The notes under the pieces: model-generated
Database searches by the model: none
Told to the model about the DNA's origin: nothing
Seen by the model: only the letters and a program-made list of their open reading frames with translations
Assembly (NCBI GenBank): GCA_004151065.3
Contig: NWUY0304117534.1
Span: 1 to 18,544 of the forward strand
Direction: 5' to 3'
DNA length: 18,544 nucleotides
Source: Larix sibirica
Taxonomy: Eukaryota > Streptophyta > Pinopsida > Pinales > Pinaceae
Translations under genes and position numbers: made by a program
Part shown: positions 1 through 9,849 of the stretch, piece after piece
Numbering within the stretch: position 1 is the stretch's first letter
Layout: each line of letters opens with the position of its first letter

Positions 1-721
1 CGACCACAACTAGCGAGAAGTTGACAAAGCATTGAAGTTTCGAGATCAAATCTGTGACATCCAGCGACAAGCACAACACATTTGCAATGAGCAAACGCAA
101 AATCTAAGGCCCTACCCACACAATCCAATAAACTTTCAGAGATGAAAAATCTGTCTAGTATTTTTTCCACCCCAACATTCCCCGATCTCCCATTTATCCA
201 AGTTGGGGACAAGGAGGATGGTAGCACATCTGTAATAATTTGTCTCTTGAAATATCTGACAAAATAATCAGCCATAGGATCCAAATGAGCACAAGAACCC
301 CAAACTTCATTGGCAGACAACAACATATTGTGATCCCCCCCAAATATCACGAAATCCTCCTTCAGAAGACCACTAATACATACTCTGCCCCAAAAATCCA
401 TCCTTGATGCATAAGGCCCATAATAGATGATCATCTTGATCATCTGTTCAAGACCTCAAATATTCCCTTCTAAAAGGATTCCTGCACATAAAAGGTAAGG
501 CTTAAAATCAAGTAAACCACTAGAGAAACCAACCACATCCACAACACAACAATCCCACCCAGGGAAGATTCTCAAGAAAACTTCATAGGCCTTAGAGCCT
601 AAACACATCATTTCCTGAACCATAACAACATCTGGATGAATAAGATGAGAAATCCTTTTGAAGAAATTTAGCTTAGGAGTACCCGCACCCCCCAAATATT
701 AAAAGATGTCACAACCATCAT
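1..721 (-). pseudogene. LINE-A ORF2, N-terminal endonuclease part (truncated by window edge)
   Basis: This is the apurinic-type endonuclease domain that opens a plant L1-type LINE ORF2 and nicks target DNA for retrotransposition. Reading starts at the ATG pair at 721-716. The opening residues MVVTSFNI match the usual start of this domain, followed by HPDVVMVQEMMCLGSKA (catalytic Glu region), YYGPYASRMDFWGR, FGGDHN (normally GGDxN), PTWINGRSG and LDRFFIS. The expected SDH motif near the left edge is degraded to a GCHRF-like string. Two lesions are visible: a G run at 688-693 that is one base short of what the frame needs, and an in-frame TGA at 456-458 between GNI and GLEQ. Apart from these, one frame stays open to position 1. 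The family assignment is from motif recognition. The reverse transcriptase would lie beyond the window. Confidence 0.85.
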
Positions 722-1151
722 TTAACATTATCTAAGGGATGAAATTCCATAAGGACCCTTAATTCATCATTCACACCACTAGCATGAGGACTAGAAATGA
801 TACCATCTAATTTGACAGATAAAGGAATGTAATCATGCTTAGTAGCCCCAAATCCACTAGGATCAATTTCATCACTTTTCAATTTATTTTATTTTTCCTT
901 CTATGTATTGTAACATTCTCACATTGGATAGAGGTGATATGAGACACCTCAGTTTTGGAGGCCTTGTCTAAAAAATTAGGAAGAGGAGTCTTAACTAGAA
1001 CATCTTTATAAGAGGGGACACGAGAGTTCATTGCCTGATTACTAATCTCCAGGTCAAAATTACCATTACCAGAACTACCAACACTTTGAGGAAACCCCCC
1101 ATGAAAGCAACATGTGACATATTTTGATGGGAGGAATTCTTTCAAAAGCAT
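718..1151 (-). pseudogene. LINE-A ORF1, C-terminal remnant
   Basis: This coding-like stretch lies directly upstream of the LINE-A ORF2 start and is most likely the C-terminal part of its ORF1 (RNA-binding, gag-like protein). The first part is open from 1151 to 879 and contains the segment SRVPSYKDVLVKTPLP, which resembles the linker region of plant LINE ORF1 proteins. It ends at a stop at 879-881 in an A-rich run. Shifting frame there gives a second open piece, from LKSDEIDPSGFG to FHPLDNVK, ending in TGA at 718-720. That TGA overlaps the ORF2 ATG by four bases (ATGA). The DUF4283 domain and zinc knuckle expected further upstream are missing, so the element appears 5'-truncated or eroded near 1151. 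Assignment to ORF1 rests mainly on position. Confidence 0.6.
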
Positions 1152-1804
1152 AACTCACATTTATCTCTCAACTTGAAAGATATTAGTCATTTCATTCTCA
1201 GTGAATTATTTCATTTCAATAATTAAAAATAAGTAATTTAAATAAAATAAATATATTTATTTTAGGTAAGAAAAATAAGAATATTTGTTATGCTATAGTT
1301 TAAATTTTGGATGAATTTAGTCTTTTTGGTTATTCAAAATAATCAAAAGAAAAATTAGTTTTTTTCTTAAATTTGTATTTTATTTATTTAAAAATAATGA
1401 ATATGTATATAACAATCATTAATATTGTAAAATCAAATTATAACAAAGGTATTTAATGACAATGAATCTATTTTTACATTATTAAATTGCAATTTTAACA
1501 AATATTTTATGGTGATGATCGTAAACTACAAAATATCAAAATCATAGAACTTTTAGTCTTCATTATTTATTTAGCCAAGAAAAATAAAATATACATATAT
1601 TTAAAATAAAATTAGAGATGCATAACTATCTTCAAAAGATGTCTACTAGTGATGTATGAGATGGTAAAGTTGGTATCTTGATTATTTTTTTTGTTATTAT
1701 TGATGAAATAAATTAATACATTTAGGATTATCAAAATTGTTTAATTAATTTGTTTTGTAATTAAAAATAGAATGAGTCAATTAGAATGTGTCTTTAGCGC
1801 GCTT
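1152..1804. other. AT-rich spacer, no gene seen
   Basis: This stretch is strongly AT-rich with long A and T runs, and every frame is broken by stops. I see no RNA gene, splice-like coding exon or terminal repeat in it. Confidence 0.6.
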
Positions 1805-1872
1805 ACTCCATAGCTAAGCGCACTTGAGCTAGAGGATTCTTGGGATGGGTGAACCCCTGGGAAGTCTTGGTC
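1805..1872 (+). repeat. 5S rRNA-like segment (Cassandra-type LTR, 5S-derived SINE or 5S pseudogene)
   Basis: By eye, the segment aligns without gaps to the 3' half of plant 5S rRNA as I recall it, with about 51 of 68 bases identical. The best-kept blocks are TAAGCG (box A part of the internal promoter), CTAGAG (intermediate element) and GGATGGGTGA plus CCTGGGAAGTC (box C). The 5' half of 5S is only vaguely recognisable upstream, so this is not a working 5S gene. In plants, 5S sequence inside dispersed elements is known from Cassandra TRIM LTRs, and 5S-derived SINEs are known in animals. No second LTR copy is visible in the window, and a run of 11 T at 2098-2108 could be a Pol III stop. I cannot decide between a solo LTR, a SINE and a pseudogene. 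Confidence 0.6.
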
Positions 1873-2360
1873 ATCAGGTGCAAGCCCTGGGAGTGATGAT
1901 TGATGTTATGCGATTCATTTCACTAGTCTCAAACCCACTTCTTCACCCTTGTGAGCATCACCCAATGTATTGAGTGTTAAGTGGACTATTCAAAAACATG
2001 AGAAAATGGTCAATTGCAACTATACTCATGGGATATGGGTCATAGCTTAATGAATTACACTATGCAAATAATCCCCAACATGATATATCATATATTGTTT
2101 TTTTTTTTGGAAAATTTTGAGCACTCTTTTATATTTTAAGGATGGTACCCATTGTAAGGAGGACTATGTAAATGCATTTGGTGGAATCCAACCATAGGCT
2201 TGAACAATAAACTTGCATGCACAACCTAATTACCAATAAATCTAACCAACCCTCGAAACTACATTAATAATTTGTTATTGAGATTATGGATAAACATATT
2301 TGACTAATGGAAATAGAATCTCGATTTTCTCAATCACTGCAAAATCCCATGAACTAAAGC
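1873..2360. other. Spacer downstream of the 5S-like segment
   Basis: No coding frame is supported. The first 200 bases may be the body of the 5S-containing element, which could end near the CCCCAACA at about 2073-2080 or at the T run 2098-2108. The rest, up to the LINE-B coding start, may include the LINE-B 5' UTR, but I cannot place its boundary or a target-site duplication. Confidence 0.4.
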
Positions 2361-3748
2361 ATCAACGATTCTCCCAAAAAGAAAATTGCTAGCGCTTTGA
2401 TCTCTGAAACCCTCCCTTGCGTTTTCCTTGGTTGGATTCCCCCAGAGGGGCCTACAACTCCCCTCCCCCTGCCCCCTCCTTTTGAGTTGGCAGCCTTCGC
2501 CTCTCTGGTTGTGGCCCTTCCTCCACATCACAAATATGAGCAATCTCATTTTATGAAAATACTAGATGAGATCCCATCGGTTCCCGTACAAGCTATTTCA
2601 GGATCCCTTGCATTGAAGCTTGTAGAAAACAGACCAATCAAACAATTTACGAGGATCTATCCCTCCCCCATATCTATAGCAATTTGGGTTGAGAAAAATT
2701 GGAAGCCCCATTTGAAAGGTAAGATCTCAGACTCCTTCTGTGGTAGGGATTTCTTTGCTTTCTCATTAGAAGAGAACTAAGATAGGGATTTGATTTGTAG
2801 AAGAAGTCCATATTTTATGGGTTCTCATGGGATGTACCTTAACCACTGGACATCGGACTTCAACCCTGAAAACAATATTCTTCTATCGTTCCAGTATTGG
2901 TTCACCTTCCCTTCCTTCCTTTGCATTGCTTAAATGACGAGACACTTCGAGTTATTGGGAATTCTCTTGGGAAATACATAGATTGAATAGAACGAAAGGC
3001 TAGTCTTCAAACGTGTGCCCACATTTGCGTTGAGGTGGGCCTCGAGAAAGGTCTCTTAGAGGCCTTAAATTTCAATTTGGATAACTATACATATCTTCAG
3101 CAAGTGGATTATGAGCAATTTCCCTTCGAATGTAAGATCTATCATGAATATGGGAACTTCGTGAAGAGATTCCCAAAAGCACTAGCAAATCCTTTCATGG
3201 GGGAATTAAATGAGCAATGGAAACAACCAATAAGAAAATGAAAATCGACTAGGCAAGGTGCCATGCCTAAAAAGGATACATCTCAAGAGGGATCTTCCTC
3301 CAATCCAAAGGCCTTGGAAGTACCGACCTCGTCCTCTGTAGGCAGAAAAAATGATAGCATTCCATCAAAAAATCAGTTTGAAGCCCTCTCGAATAGGGAG
3401 GAAGATCCAGAGGTCGAACCTAGTTCAAACCCCCAAGTTCCTCTATAAAATGAAGGAGACCATCAAACCCCTCTATAAATTTCCTAGAAGTCCCAACAAA
3501 AGGATTGGGAAGAAGGAGAAATTAAAGAAAGCTTGGAAGAAGAGACGGATAAAAAATATTCTTAAATTCCCCCTCGTAAAAAATCATGGAGGAAATTGAA
3601 TTACCGAAAGAGGGAAGCAACAGTAAGAAAGGAAATTGAACTTGGAAAGTAGGGTACGTTGGATGGTCATACAAAAAAGGAATCAAGACCCTTCAGAAAC
3701 CAAAGTGGATCCGCCCCCCGAAAGGGGGAATCCCAAAAACTATTTATA
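2361..3748 (+). pseudogene. LINE-B ORF1 (DUF4283 plus CCHC zinc knuckle), broken
   Basis: ORF1 of plant LINEs binds the element RNA. The frame is open from 2361 through a Pro-rich N-terminal part to the DUF4283 core (WVEKNWKPHLKGKIS, FCGRDFFAFSL). A TAA at 2778-2780 interrupts it, but the same frame continues with DRDLICRRSPYFMGSHGMYL and LNHWTSDFNPEN. A frameshift in the CTTCCTTCC run near 2905-2920 moves reading to the frame of LHCLNDETLRVIGNSLGKYID, then CAHICVEVGLEKGL and VDYEQFPFECK. The knuckle reads CKIYHEYGNFVKRF instead of CxxCxxxxHxxxxC, so three of four ligands are gone. A further TGA at 3239-3241 and TAA codons at 3446-3448 and beyond split a basic, Glu-rich C-terminal part that includes NQFEALSNREED. 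The true start and stop are uncertain. Confidence 0.85.
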
Positions 3749-3749
3749 A

Positions 3750-6700
3750 ATGATAAAAATCATTTCGTATAATTGTAGAGGACTTGGCAGTGGAGGAAAA
3801 CATTTGTTGGTAAGAAACTTGCTCCAAAAGGAATTTCCTCAAGTTATTTTACTCGAGGAAATGAAAATGAAGGACACATACATCCTTCAAGAAAGTAGAT
3901 ACTTTCAGCAAATAAGCAGGAGTTTAGCAGTAAGCTCAATAGGGGCACATGGTGGCCTATGTACCCTTTGGATTCCTAAGCTGTTCAAACTTGAAGAATG
4001 AACAAGATCACCTAATCGACTTCAGGTAATATTGACTCATCTCCCCTCGAGTAAGTCCTTCTCTTTTTTTAATGTATATATGTCTTTTGTTTATCAAGAA
4101 AATACTCTTTGTTGGAACTCTCTCCTTAATCTGCAAGAAGGAATTTGTATAGTCCCCCTCATAGTAGTGGGGGACTTCAACATTACTTTGCATGCCTTTG
4201 ATAAGAGAGGTGGTAATGTTGTGGAGATTCTCCCATAGAACATATGGAATATTTATTTCTAGGTCTAGACCTGATTGATATTAATCCTGCATTTGGGTGT
4301 TTCATTTGGTCTAACAAGCGACAGGGACTGGGTCACATAGCCACCAGGTTTGATAGGTTTCTTATCAGTAGTTTTATCATGTCGTTATCTTGTATTCTTC
4401 CCTGGGAGGGATCAGATCATCGCCCTATCACTTTGGATTTGAAAAATATGGATTCACTCAAGCCTCATTCCCTTTCATTTTAATCTCCAATGGGCCCGAG
4501 ATCAGTCCTTCTTGGATCAAGTTTCCTCCGTCTGCAACCCCTGGATCCATGGTTCTCCCTTCTTCATCTGGGAGTAGAAATTAAAAAAAACGAAAAATCA
4601 TTGAGGGAATGGGTAAAGCTAAAGGAAGAAAAGGATAAGAAATCAACCCAATATCTAGCAAGGAAAATGGAGGAGATTCACCTTTGTATGGATATATATC
4701 CCATAACTTCCAAACTATTGGAAGAAGAAAAAATCATCTTCAGAGAATACTAAAAAGTCATAAGGAAAGAGGAATAAAATTGAGGACTTAAGTTAAGAAA
4801 TATTTGGATGCAGGAAGGAGATCGTAATACAAAATTCTTCCATTATCAAGCCAAAGCTAGATTATGGATATGTAAAATATCATAGATCAAGGTGGATGAT
4901 AGGACAAAAATATCTGATGAAGCTCAAATCAAAACAACAACTAGAGATCACTTTGAAAATTTGTATTCAGAAGAGGAATTGGAAAATATAGATGCTCAAT
5001 AATATTCCTTAGTTGATAAGTCAGGAGGACAATAAAGAGATAATCCAGTTGGTATTGGAAGAGGAAATTATAAGGGTCTTGAAACAAATGAATTTGGATA
5101 AATCCCTTGGGCATGGCAACTTCACAACTAATTTCTACCTAATATGTTGACATATCATAAAAAAAGACCCGGTCTGGATGGTTCAATATATTTAAAAATA
5201 TTCTAGAACGGGGGGAAGTACAAATTCCTCCTTTCTTTCTCTTATCCCAAAAGAATCTAACCCTTACGCCAGATTCCGTCTAATATCCCTATGCAATGTA
5301 TCCTACAATATCATCTCTAAAATTATTTCCAATTGAATCAAAACTTTTCTACCTAAACTAAAATCCACTAATTAAGGGGGCTTTGTGGAAAAAAAGACAA
5401 ATGTTGGATAATATCTTATTAGTTCAAGAGGCCATTCATTCTAGCAAGGATATGGGTGAAAAGGCGATGGTCCTAAAATTAGATAAGGCAAATACTTTCG
5501 ACATAGTAAGGAACAATTTCATGTTTGTAATTCTGGCTAGATTCAGGTTTGAAGTATATTTTTTGGCCTAGATTTTTTCATGTATCAACGATCCTTGGAT
5601 TTCTTCGTTGTTCAATGAAAGACAAGCTGAATTTTTCAATATCTCTAGAGGTCTGAGGCAGGGAAGCCCACTTTCTCCCATTTTGTATATTCTGATGTTC
5701 GAAGCTCTAAGTAGACAATTAGAAAAAGCAAGAAGGGAGAAATCTATTCTTGGAATAAAAATCTCGCAAGGGGTAAAGAGAATAAATCACTCTCAGTTTG
5801 CAAATGATACGCTACTCTTGGGAGGGGCTTCCAAAATTATTACTAGAAGATTCAAGGAGATATTAGAGGAGTTTATAAAAGAATCCCGGGGAAAGATCAA
5901 CAAACATAAAATTCATATCTATGTGTGGAATATCAACACAAGAATTGGAGCAGCTATAGCAAATATTCTTCTATTCCCAATGATGGAAAGTTGTTAATCA
6001 TTCAAATACCTGGGTATTTCCTTCTATCTCAATTCTATTCCAAGAGCTGCATGGATGCACATTATAGATAATATCTAGTTGAAATTGACTCAGTGGGGCA
6101 CACAATGGCTTAACCCGGTAGGTAGAGTGATTCTTATAAACACTGTCGTATCAGCCCTCCTTATTTTTCAATTTCCTTGTTGCTTGCGCCAGCTAGTGTC
6201 CAGGAAACAATAACACGAGAACTAAGGAAGTTCCTCTTGATGGGGGGAAACAACTACTAAAATAATTCATTTGGTCAACTAGAGGGTGGTGAAGGATCCA
6301 AAGGCGCATGGTAGGTTGGGCATTCTCAATCCAACCTTTCCAAATTTGGCTCTTGGAGCCAAGATCCTCTAGAGACTTGTGTTAGGAAAACAAGAATGGT
6401 GGAAGAAAGCCCCACTTCAAAAGTATTTGGTTAGGGACAGATTAAGGTGTCTCAATGGAGCCCCTTCTAGATTGAATGGTTCCCCTATTTGGAAACTCAT
6501 GAAGGCTTCTCTTCCCTTGTTCCAAACTAAGGCTACTTGGATTATAGGGAACATGCATAAGATCTCTATTTGGAAGTATAGTTTAATGGGGAAGCCCCCC
6601 CTCCTACATGACCAAGATTTAGCACCCTTGCTTGCTTGGTGTTAGGGGCAGGGAATTGTAACTCTCTTTGATATGTCAAAATGGAAGCTTGATGGAAATT

Positions 6701-7956
6701 GGGATATATGGTAGTTAATAGGACTTCCTGCTCATCTCCAAGAACTATTCCAAGTCCTTTGTCTCAACCTTAGAGGATGCAGTCCCATTCACAAATCATC
6801 TAAAGAATCTTGTGGATGGGGGACATATAGAGACTCGATCAATGAAGGCTATGCCTCTCTCTTAGAACAATCAAATCTCCCCCGTAAATCAAGCATGTGG
6901 GAAAATGTATGGAATATTGATGGCCTTCCAAAGATAAATATGTTTTGTTGGATTTTGGCACATGGTAAGATATTAACGGGATAAAATATGCAAAAAAGAG
7001 GGTTTAAAGGCCCCTTTAGGTATGTGCTCTGTCGTAACTCAAAGGAAACTAGTGCTCATCCATTCTTGGAATGTTAGTTCTCCAAAGATATTTGGTCGTT
7101 AGTGCTTCGAAATTTCTTCCACAAAATCAAGTGGCTAAATTCTCCTAGTAAGCTTTTCAGCAGATGGCAAGCTGCCTATAGGGGGTCCTTAGACAATAAG
7201 ACAGATTTTAAGCTACCTTCATGGCTCTCCCAAAATTCACCTCTTGGAAAATATGGCTTGCTATAAATCGTGCCCTCTTCTTTGACAAATATGCCACCCC
7301 TACGTTGGTGGCATCCAAGATTACGGGTTTGCTAGTGGAACATTTTAAGCAGAAAAAGAAAAATATTTCGGCCCAACAACCTTTAAATCAAGATGAATAC
7401 AACTGGTACCAATGGATATAACTCAACAAGCTTCTACCCTAGGTGTATCAAGAACGTCATAACAAACTCCACTATATCAATTTGGTAGCTTCATATATCA
7501 ACTCAAGAATTTAAGAAATGGAAATAGTCTCAGTTCGAACATGTCTTAAGCTTTGACGGTTCCTCTAAAGGAAACCCCGGGGTGATAGGTGCGGGTGGGG
7601 TTATTTTCTCCCCAAGAGGTAATATCAAACTTCTGTTCTCTTGGATCATTAGTTATGCAACTAACAATCAGGAAGAGACTTATGCTATCCTTCAAGGAAT
7701 ACAATTGACACGACAATAGGCGATAGTCTCCCTCATAATTCTCAGTGATTCAAAAATTGTCATTAATTATGTGAGACTGAAGACTTTTCCCATCGACATG
7801 AAAATGAGAGTTATTTTTCTTAGAATACAACATGAGTTAGTTTCTTATCATAAAACATCTCCTATCCACATCCTCCGGATTAATAACTCAATTGCCAATG
7901 CTCAAGCTAATTTGGTTACCAGAGACACTGTAGCCTATTCGCAGCACATCCTATGA
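3750..7956 (+). pseudogene. LINE-B ORF2 (endonuclease, reverse transcriptase, zf-RVT, RNase H), broken
   Basis: ORF2 of a plant LINE nicks target DNA and reverse-transcribes the element RNA. The ATG at 3750 opens IKIISYNCRGLGSGG. Endonuclease motifs follow: LLEEMKMK (Q and T of QET lost), VVGDFN (4167-4181), TRFDRFLIS and GSDHRPI (around 4415). RT motifs include GDRNTKFFH, LIPKESNP, FRLISLCNVSY, LDKANTFD (motif A, Asp codon 5482-5484), GLRQGSPLSP (5650-5679) and FAND (5797-5808; the catalytic pair should be DD). zf-RVT lies near 6895-7090, with one ligand Cys replaced by Tyr (YVLC for CVLC). RNase H starts at FDGSSKGNPG (7552) and has one stop at 7717-7719. At least a dozen stops and several frameshifts, for example in the A run near 5388, make it non-coding. 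Total length fits the usual 1300-1400 codons. Confidence 0.9.
7552..7956 (+). other. RNase H domain of LINE-B
   Basis: This is the C-terminal RNase H-like domain found in many plant L1 elements, which removes RNA from the RNA:DNA hybrid. It reads in one frame with a single TAG at 7717-7719. FDGSSKGNPG holds the first catalytic Asp, NNQEETYAI the Glu, and ILSDSKIV the second Asp. The last motif, normally NxxADxLAN, reads NSIANAQANL, so the fourth acidic residue has become Asn. The frame ends at TGA 7954-7956, which I take as the original ORF2 end. Confidence 0.8.
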
Positions 7957-8408
7957 TCATAGCAATGGTTCTAGATCCAGTTCATTGTGGGGGTCCCACA
8001 AGAGTCCCCATAATAGATCCACCCCAAGATGATAGTTTGAAATTCCATCTCAAGGCCAACACTCATCTAAAGTCCAAGTGTAGTGGTGGTGTTTGCATGC
8101 CACTTGGAAGCATCCACAACTCTTACATGGGCATCCTTTTCTCGATTCCCTCATTCTTGCATCCGAGCATATCATCGTCCCACACAAGATTTGTGTGTGC
8201 TCTTGATAAGATCTGGTCTCTTCTTCGTACCTCCCTCATGCCCAACAATATGGATCTGTGCCTCCCAAAATGATTATGGTGTCAACTCAGATTGCATCGG
8301 CCTCTTGCATTCAAGGTAATGAGCGTACCTCCCCACATTTTATTAGTTCGATTTTTGTGGGCATTCATTGCAATTAATGGAAATGAAGGACGAAGCTCTC
8401 CCCCTGTT
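7957..8408 (+). other. LINE-B sequence between the RNase H end and the third coding-like segment
   Basis: This stretch has short open pieces in all three frames, and none is clearly better than the others. A coding-like run in one frame spans about 8250-8354 (residues such as PPKMIMVSTQIASAS and HFISSIFVGIHC) and ends at TAA. It may be the start of the segment that follows or ordinary 3' UTR. No gene is claimed. Confidence 0.35.
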
Positions 8409-8978
8409 ATGGCTTCCCTCCCGCACGAATTTGAAAGGGATATTAGAAAGACAACATTTCAGAATGTTCACAAGCATAAGGAGTTTGAGAGGAACTCAAC
8501 AAAGTCACATTGCAAGCTTAAATTTTCTCTAGAATTCAACTTCCCAACAGTGTTAGATAAGTCAGGAATCATGGTTAAGAAAAGCAGGGGAAGCGCGTGA
8601 TGGAGAAGAGAGCCGCCAAAGGATGAACAAATAGAATTGGAAAATACAGTTCAAGTGCTCCAGATCCAAGTTAATGGCTCGTTGGAGTATGTTCTTAACA
8701 CCCTTGAGATATTAGTAGAGTAGATGCAAGGTCCGCAGCGTATCCAAGACGAATGTGTAGCGATTTGGTCTAAGGTAGAAGAACTGCACACTAGGCCTAA
8801 CCCCATGTCTCTAGTGCATGCCGAATCAGAATTCTCAGAGGAAGCGTCATTCCCTGGCTCTAATTGATGCATGTTGGACCTGAATTAACCTCCAACCAAC
8901 GTAGAAGAAGAACCCGATAGGAAAGACCCTCTAGAACAAATAGAGGATGTGGCTGACATGAAAGATCCAACCATGTAG
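8409..8978 (+). pseudogene. Unrecognised third coding-like segment in the LINE-B 3' part
   Basis: I do not recognise this protein. One frame beginning ATGGCTTCC at 8409 can be followed to a double stop (TAG TAA) at 8976-8981, broken only by stops at 8598, 8721, 8865 and 8886. Visible parts are a charged N-terminal piece (FERDIRKTTFQNVHKHKEFE), then, in an adjacent frame at 8580-8615, a basic patch KQGKRVMEKRAAK. Back in the first frame comes a heptad-like stretch (DEQIELENTVQVLQIQVN, SLEYVLNTLEILVE) that could form a coiled coil, followed by an acidic tail (VEEEPDRKDPLEQIEDVADM). It lies after the RNase H stop and before the A-rich 3' end of LINE-B. It may be a LINE-encoded extra protein, a captured host sequence or a separate decayed element. 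Confidence 0.4.
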
Positions 8979-9217
8979 TAAATTATACATGTTGTGTTTT
9001 TACATTTTGATTTTAGGATTTTTTTATAGACCATATTTGAAAATAGTTGGGGAAGACTATATAAGCCAAATCTAAAACTTGGTTTTCAAGGTAGTATAAC
9101 TAGTATACAAAATATATTTGATATTCAGTTACAATTTGATTTTTGGACATGATTCTATATTTTCTGCAAGTCCTCTTGAAGCTCTTTTTAATTAAAATCT
9201 TTACTAAGAAAAAGAGA

Positions 9218-9849
9218 TCACGAATCAACATAAATATAATGATATTTTAAAATTTTTTATGACTCTTTAAAAGATCATTTTTATTTTTAAATATAAGAAA
9301 ATAAAATCACAAAATTATTATAGTTTTCTTAAATTAAATTAAATTAAGTTAAACTTTAATATTTTATATTATCAAGAATATGAGCTATTTAATCTTGTAA
9401 CAAATTTCCATTCAATTTTCTAAAATTTGATCTAACTTTTTAAAATGGATAAACTTCCTAAAGACATTATAACACCGTATAAGTACCTTGAATCACATTG
9501 CATGCTTAAAATTTTGTCTAAAACTTCTTATTATTACATGCCAAGGTAGTGATATACTAATCGATGGGTAGTCAAACTGCTTTGACTTCTATTAGTTTGT
9601 TTTTTGAGATATAAAAATTGCAAAGTTTTGCAAAATTTCAATATTAAACATAATATTTTATTTTTTTAAAAATAAATTTAAGAATTTATAAAATACTATA
9701 TTCTAGTTTTTTGATTGGTTTAGGACATGTCCGATGGGACATAAATCCTTGAAGGAGTGATTATAATTGTCAGAGTTTAAAAATAATGAAAATGATTTTT
9801 AAAACTAAAATCTCCATAAATTCCATGCATATGTGGTATTAAATACAAC
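9218..9849. other. AT-rich spacer, no gene seen
   Basis: This is AT-rich sequence with a short TTAAA-type repeat near 9335-9360. There are no open frames of note, no RNA gene and no repeat with clear ends. Confidence 0.5.

Larger units (their letters stand above)
2361..9217 (+). mobile_element. LINE-B, near-complete L1-type non-LTR retrotransposon, inactive
   Basis: The ordered domains of a plant L1-type LINE are all visible on one strand: ORF1 with DUF4283 and a zinc knuckle (about 2361-3748), then ORF2 with endonuclease (3750-4480), reverse transcriptase (about 5150-6000), zf-RVT (about 6895-7090) and RNase H (7552-7956). A coding-like tail follows (8409-8978), then an AT-rich segment ending in TTACTAAGAAAAAG near 9217, which I take as the probable 3' end. 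The coding sequence is broken by many stops and frameshifts, and key residues are lost in the zinc knuckle, the RT YADD-equivalent motif and RNase H. The 5' limit is only the first in-frame coding codon after a stop at 2355-2357. Neither end is confirmed by target-site duplications. Confidence 0.8.

Noticed and set aside
1811-1887. tRNA-like A and B boxes suggesting a tRNA-derived SINE
   Set aside because: The whole 68-bp stretch aligns better and without gaps to 5S rRNA; the B-box-like strings are part of or next to the 5S box C match.
2334-2549. Minus-strand open frame of 71 codons
   Set aside because: It is the antisense shadow of the Pro-rich N-terminal part of LINE-B ORF1.
8651-8872. 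Minus-strand open frame of 73 codons
   Set aside because: It lies opposite the coiled-coil-like plus-strand frame, which has the more protein-like composition and longer continuity.
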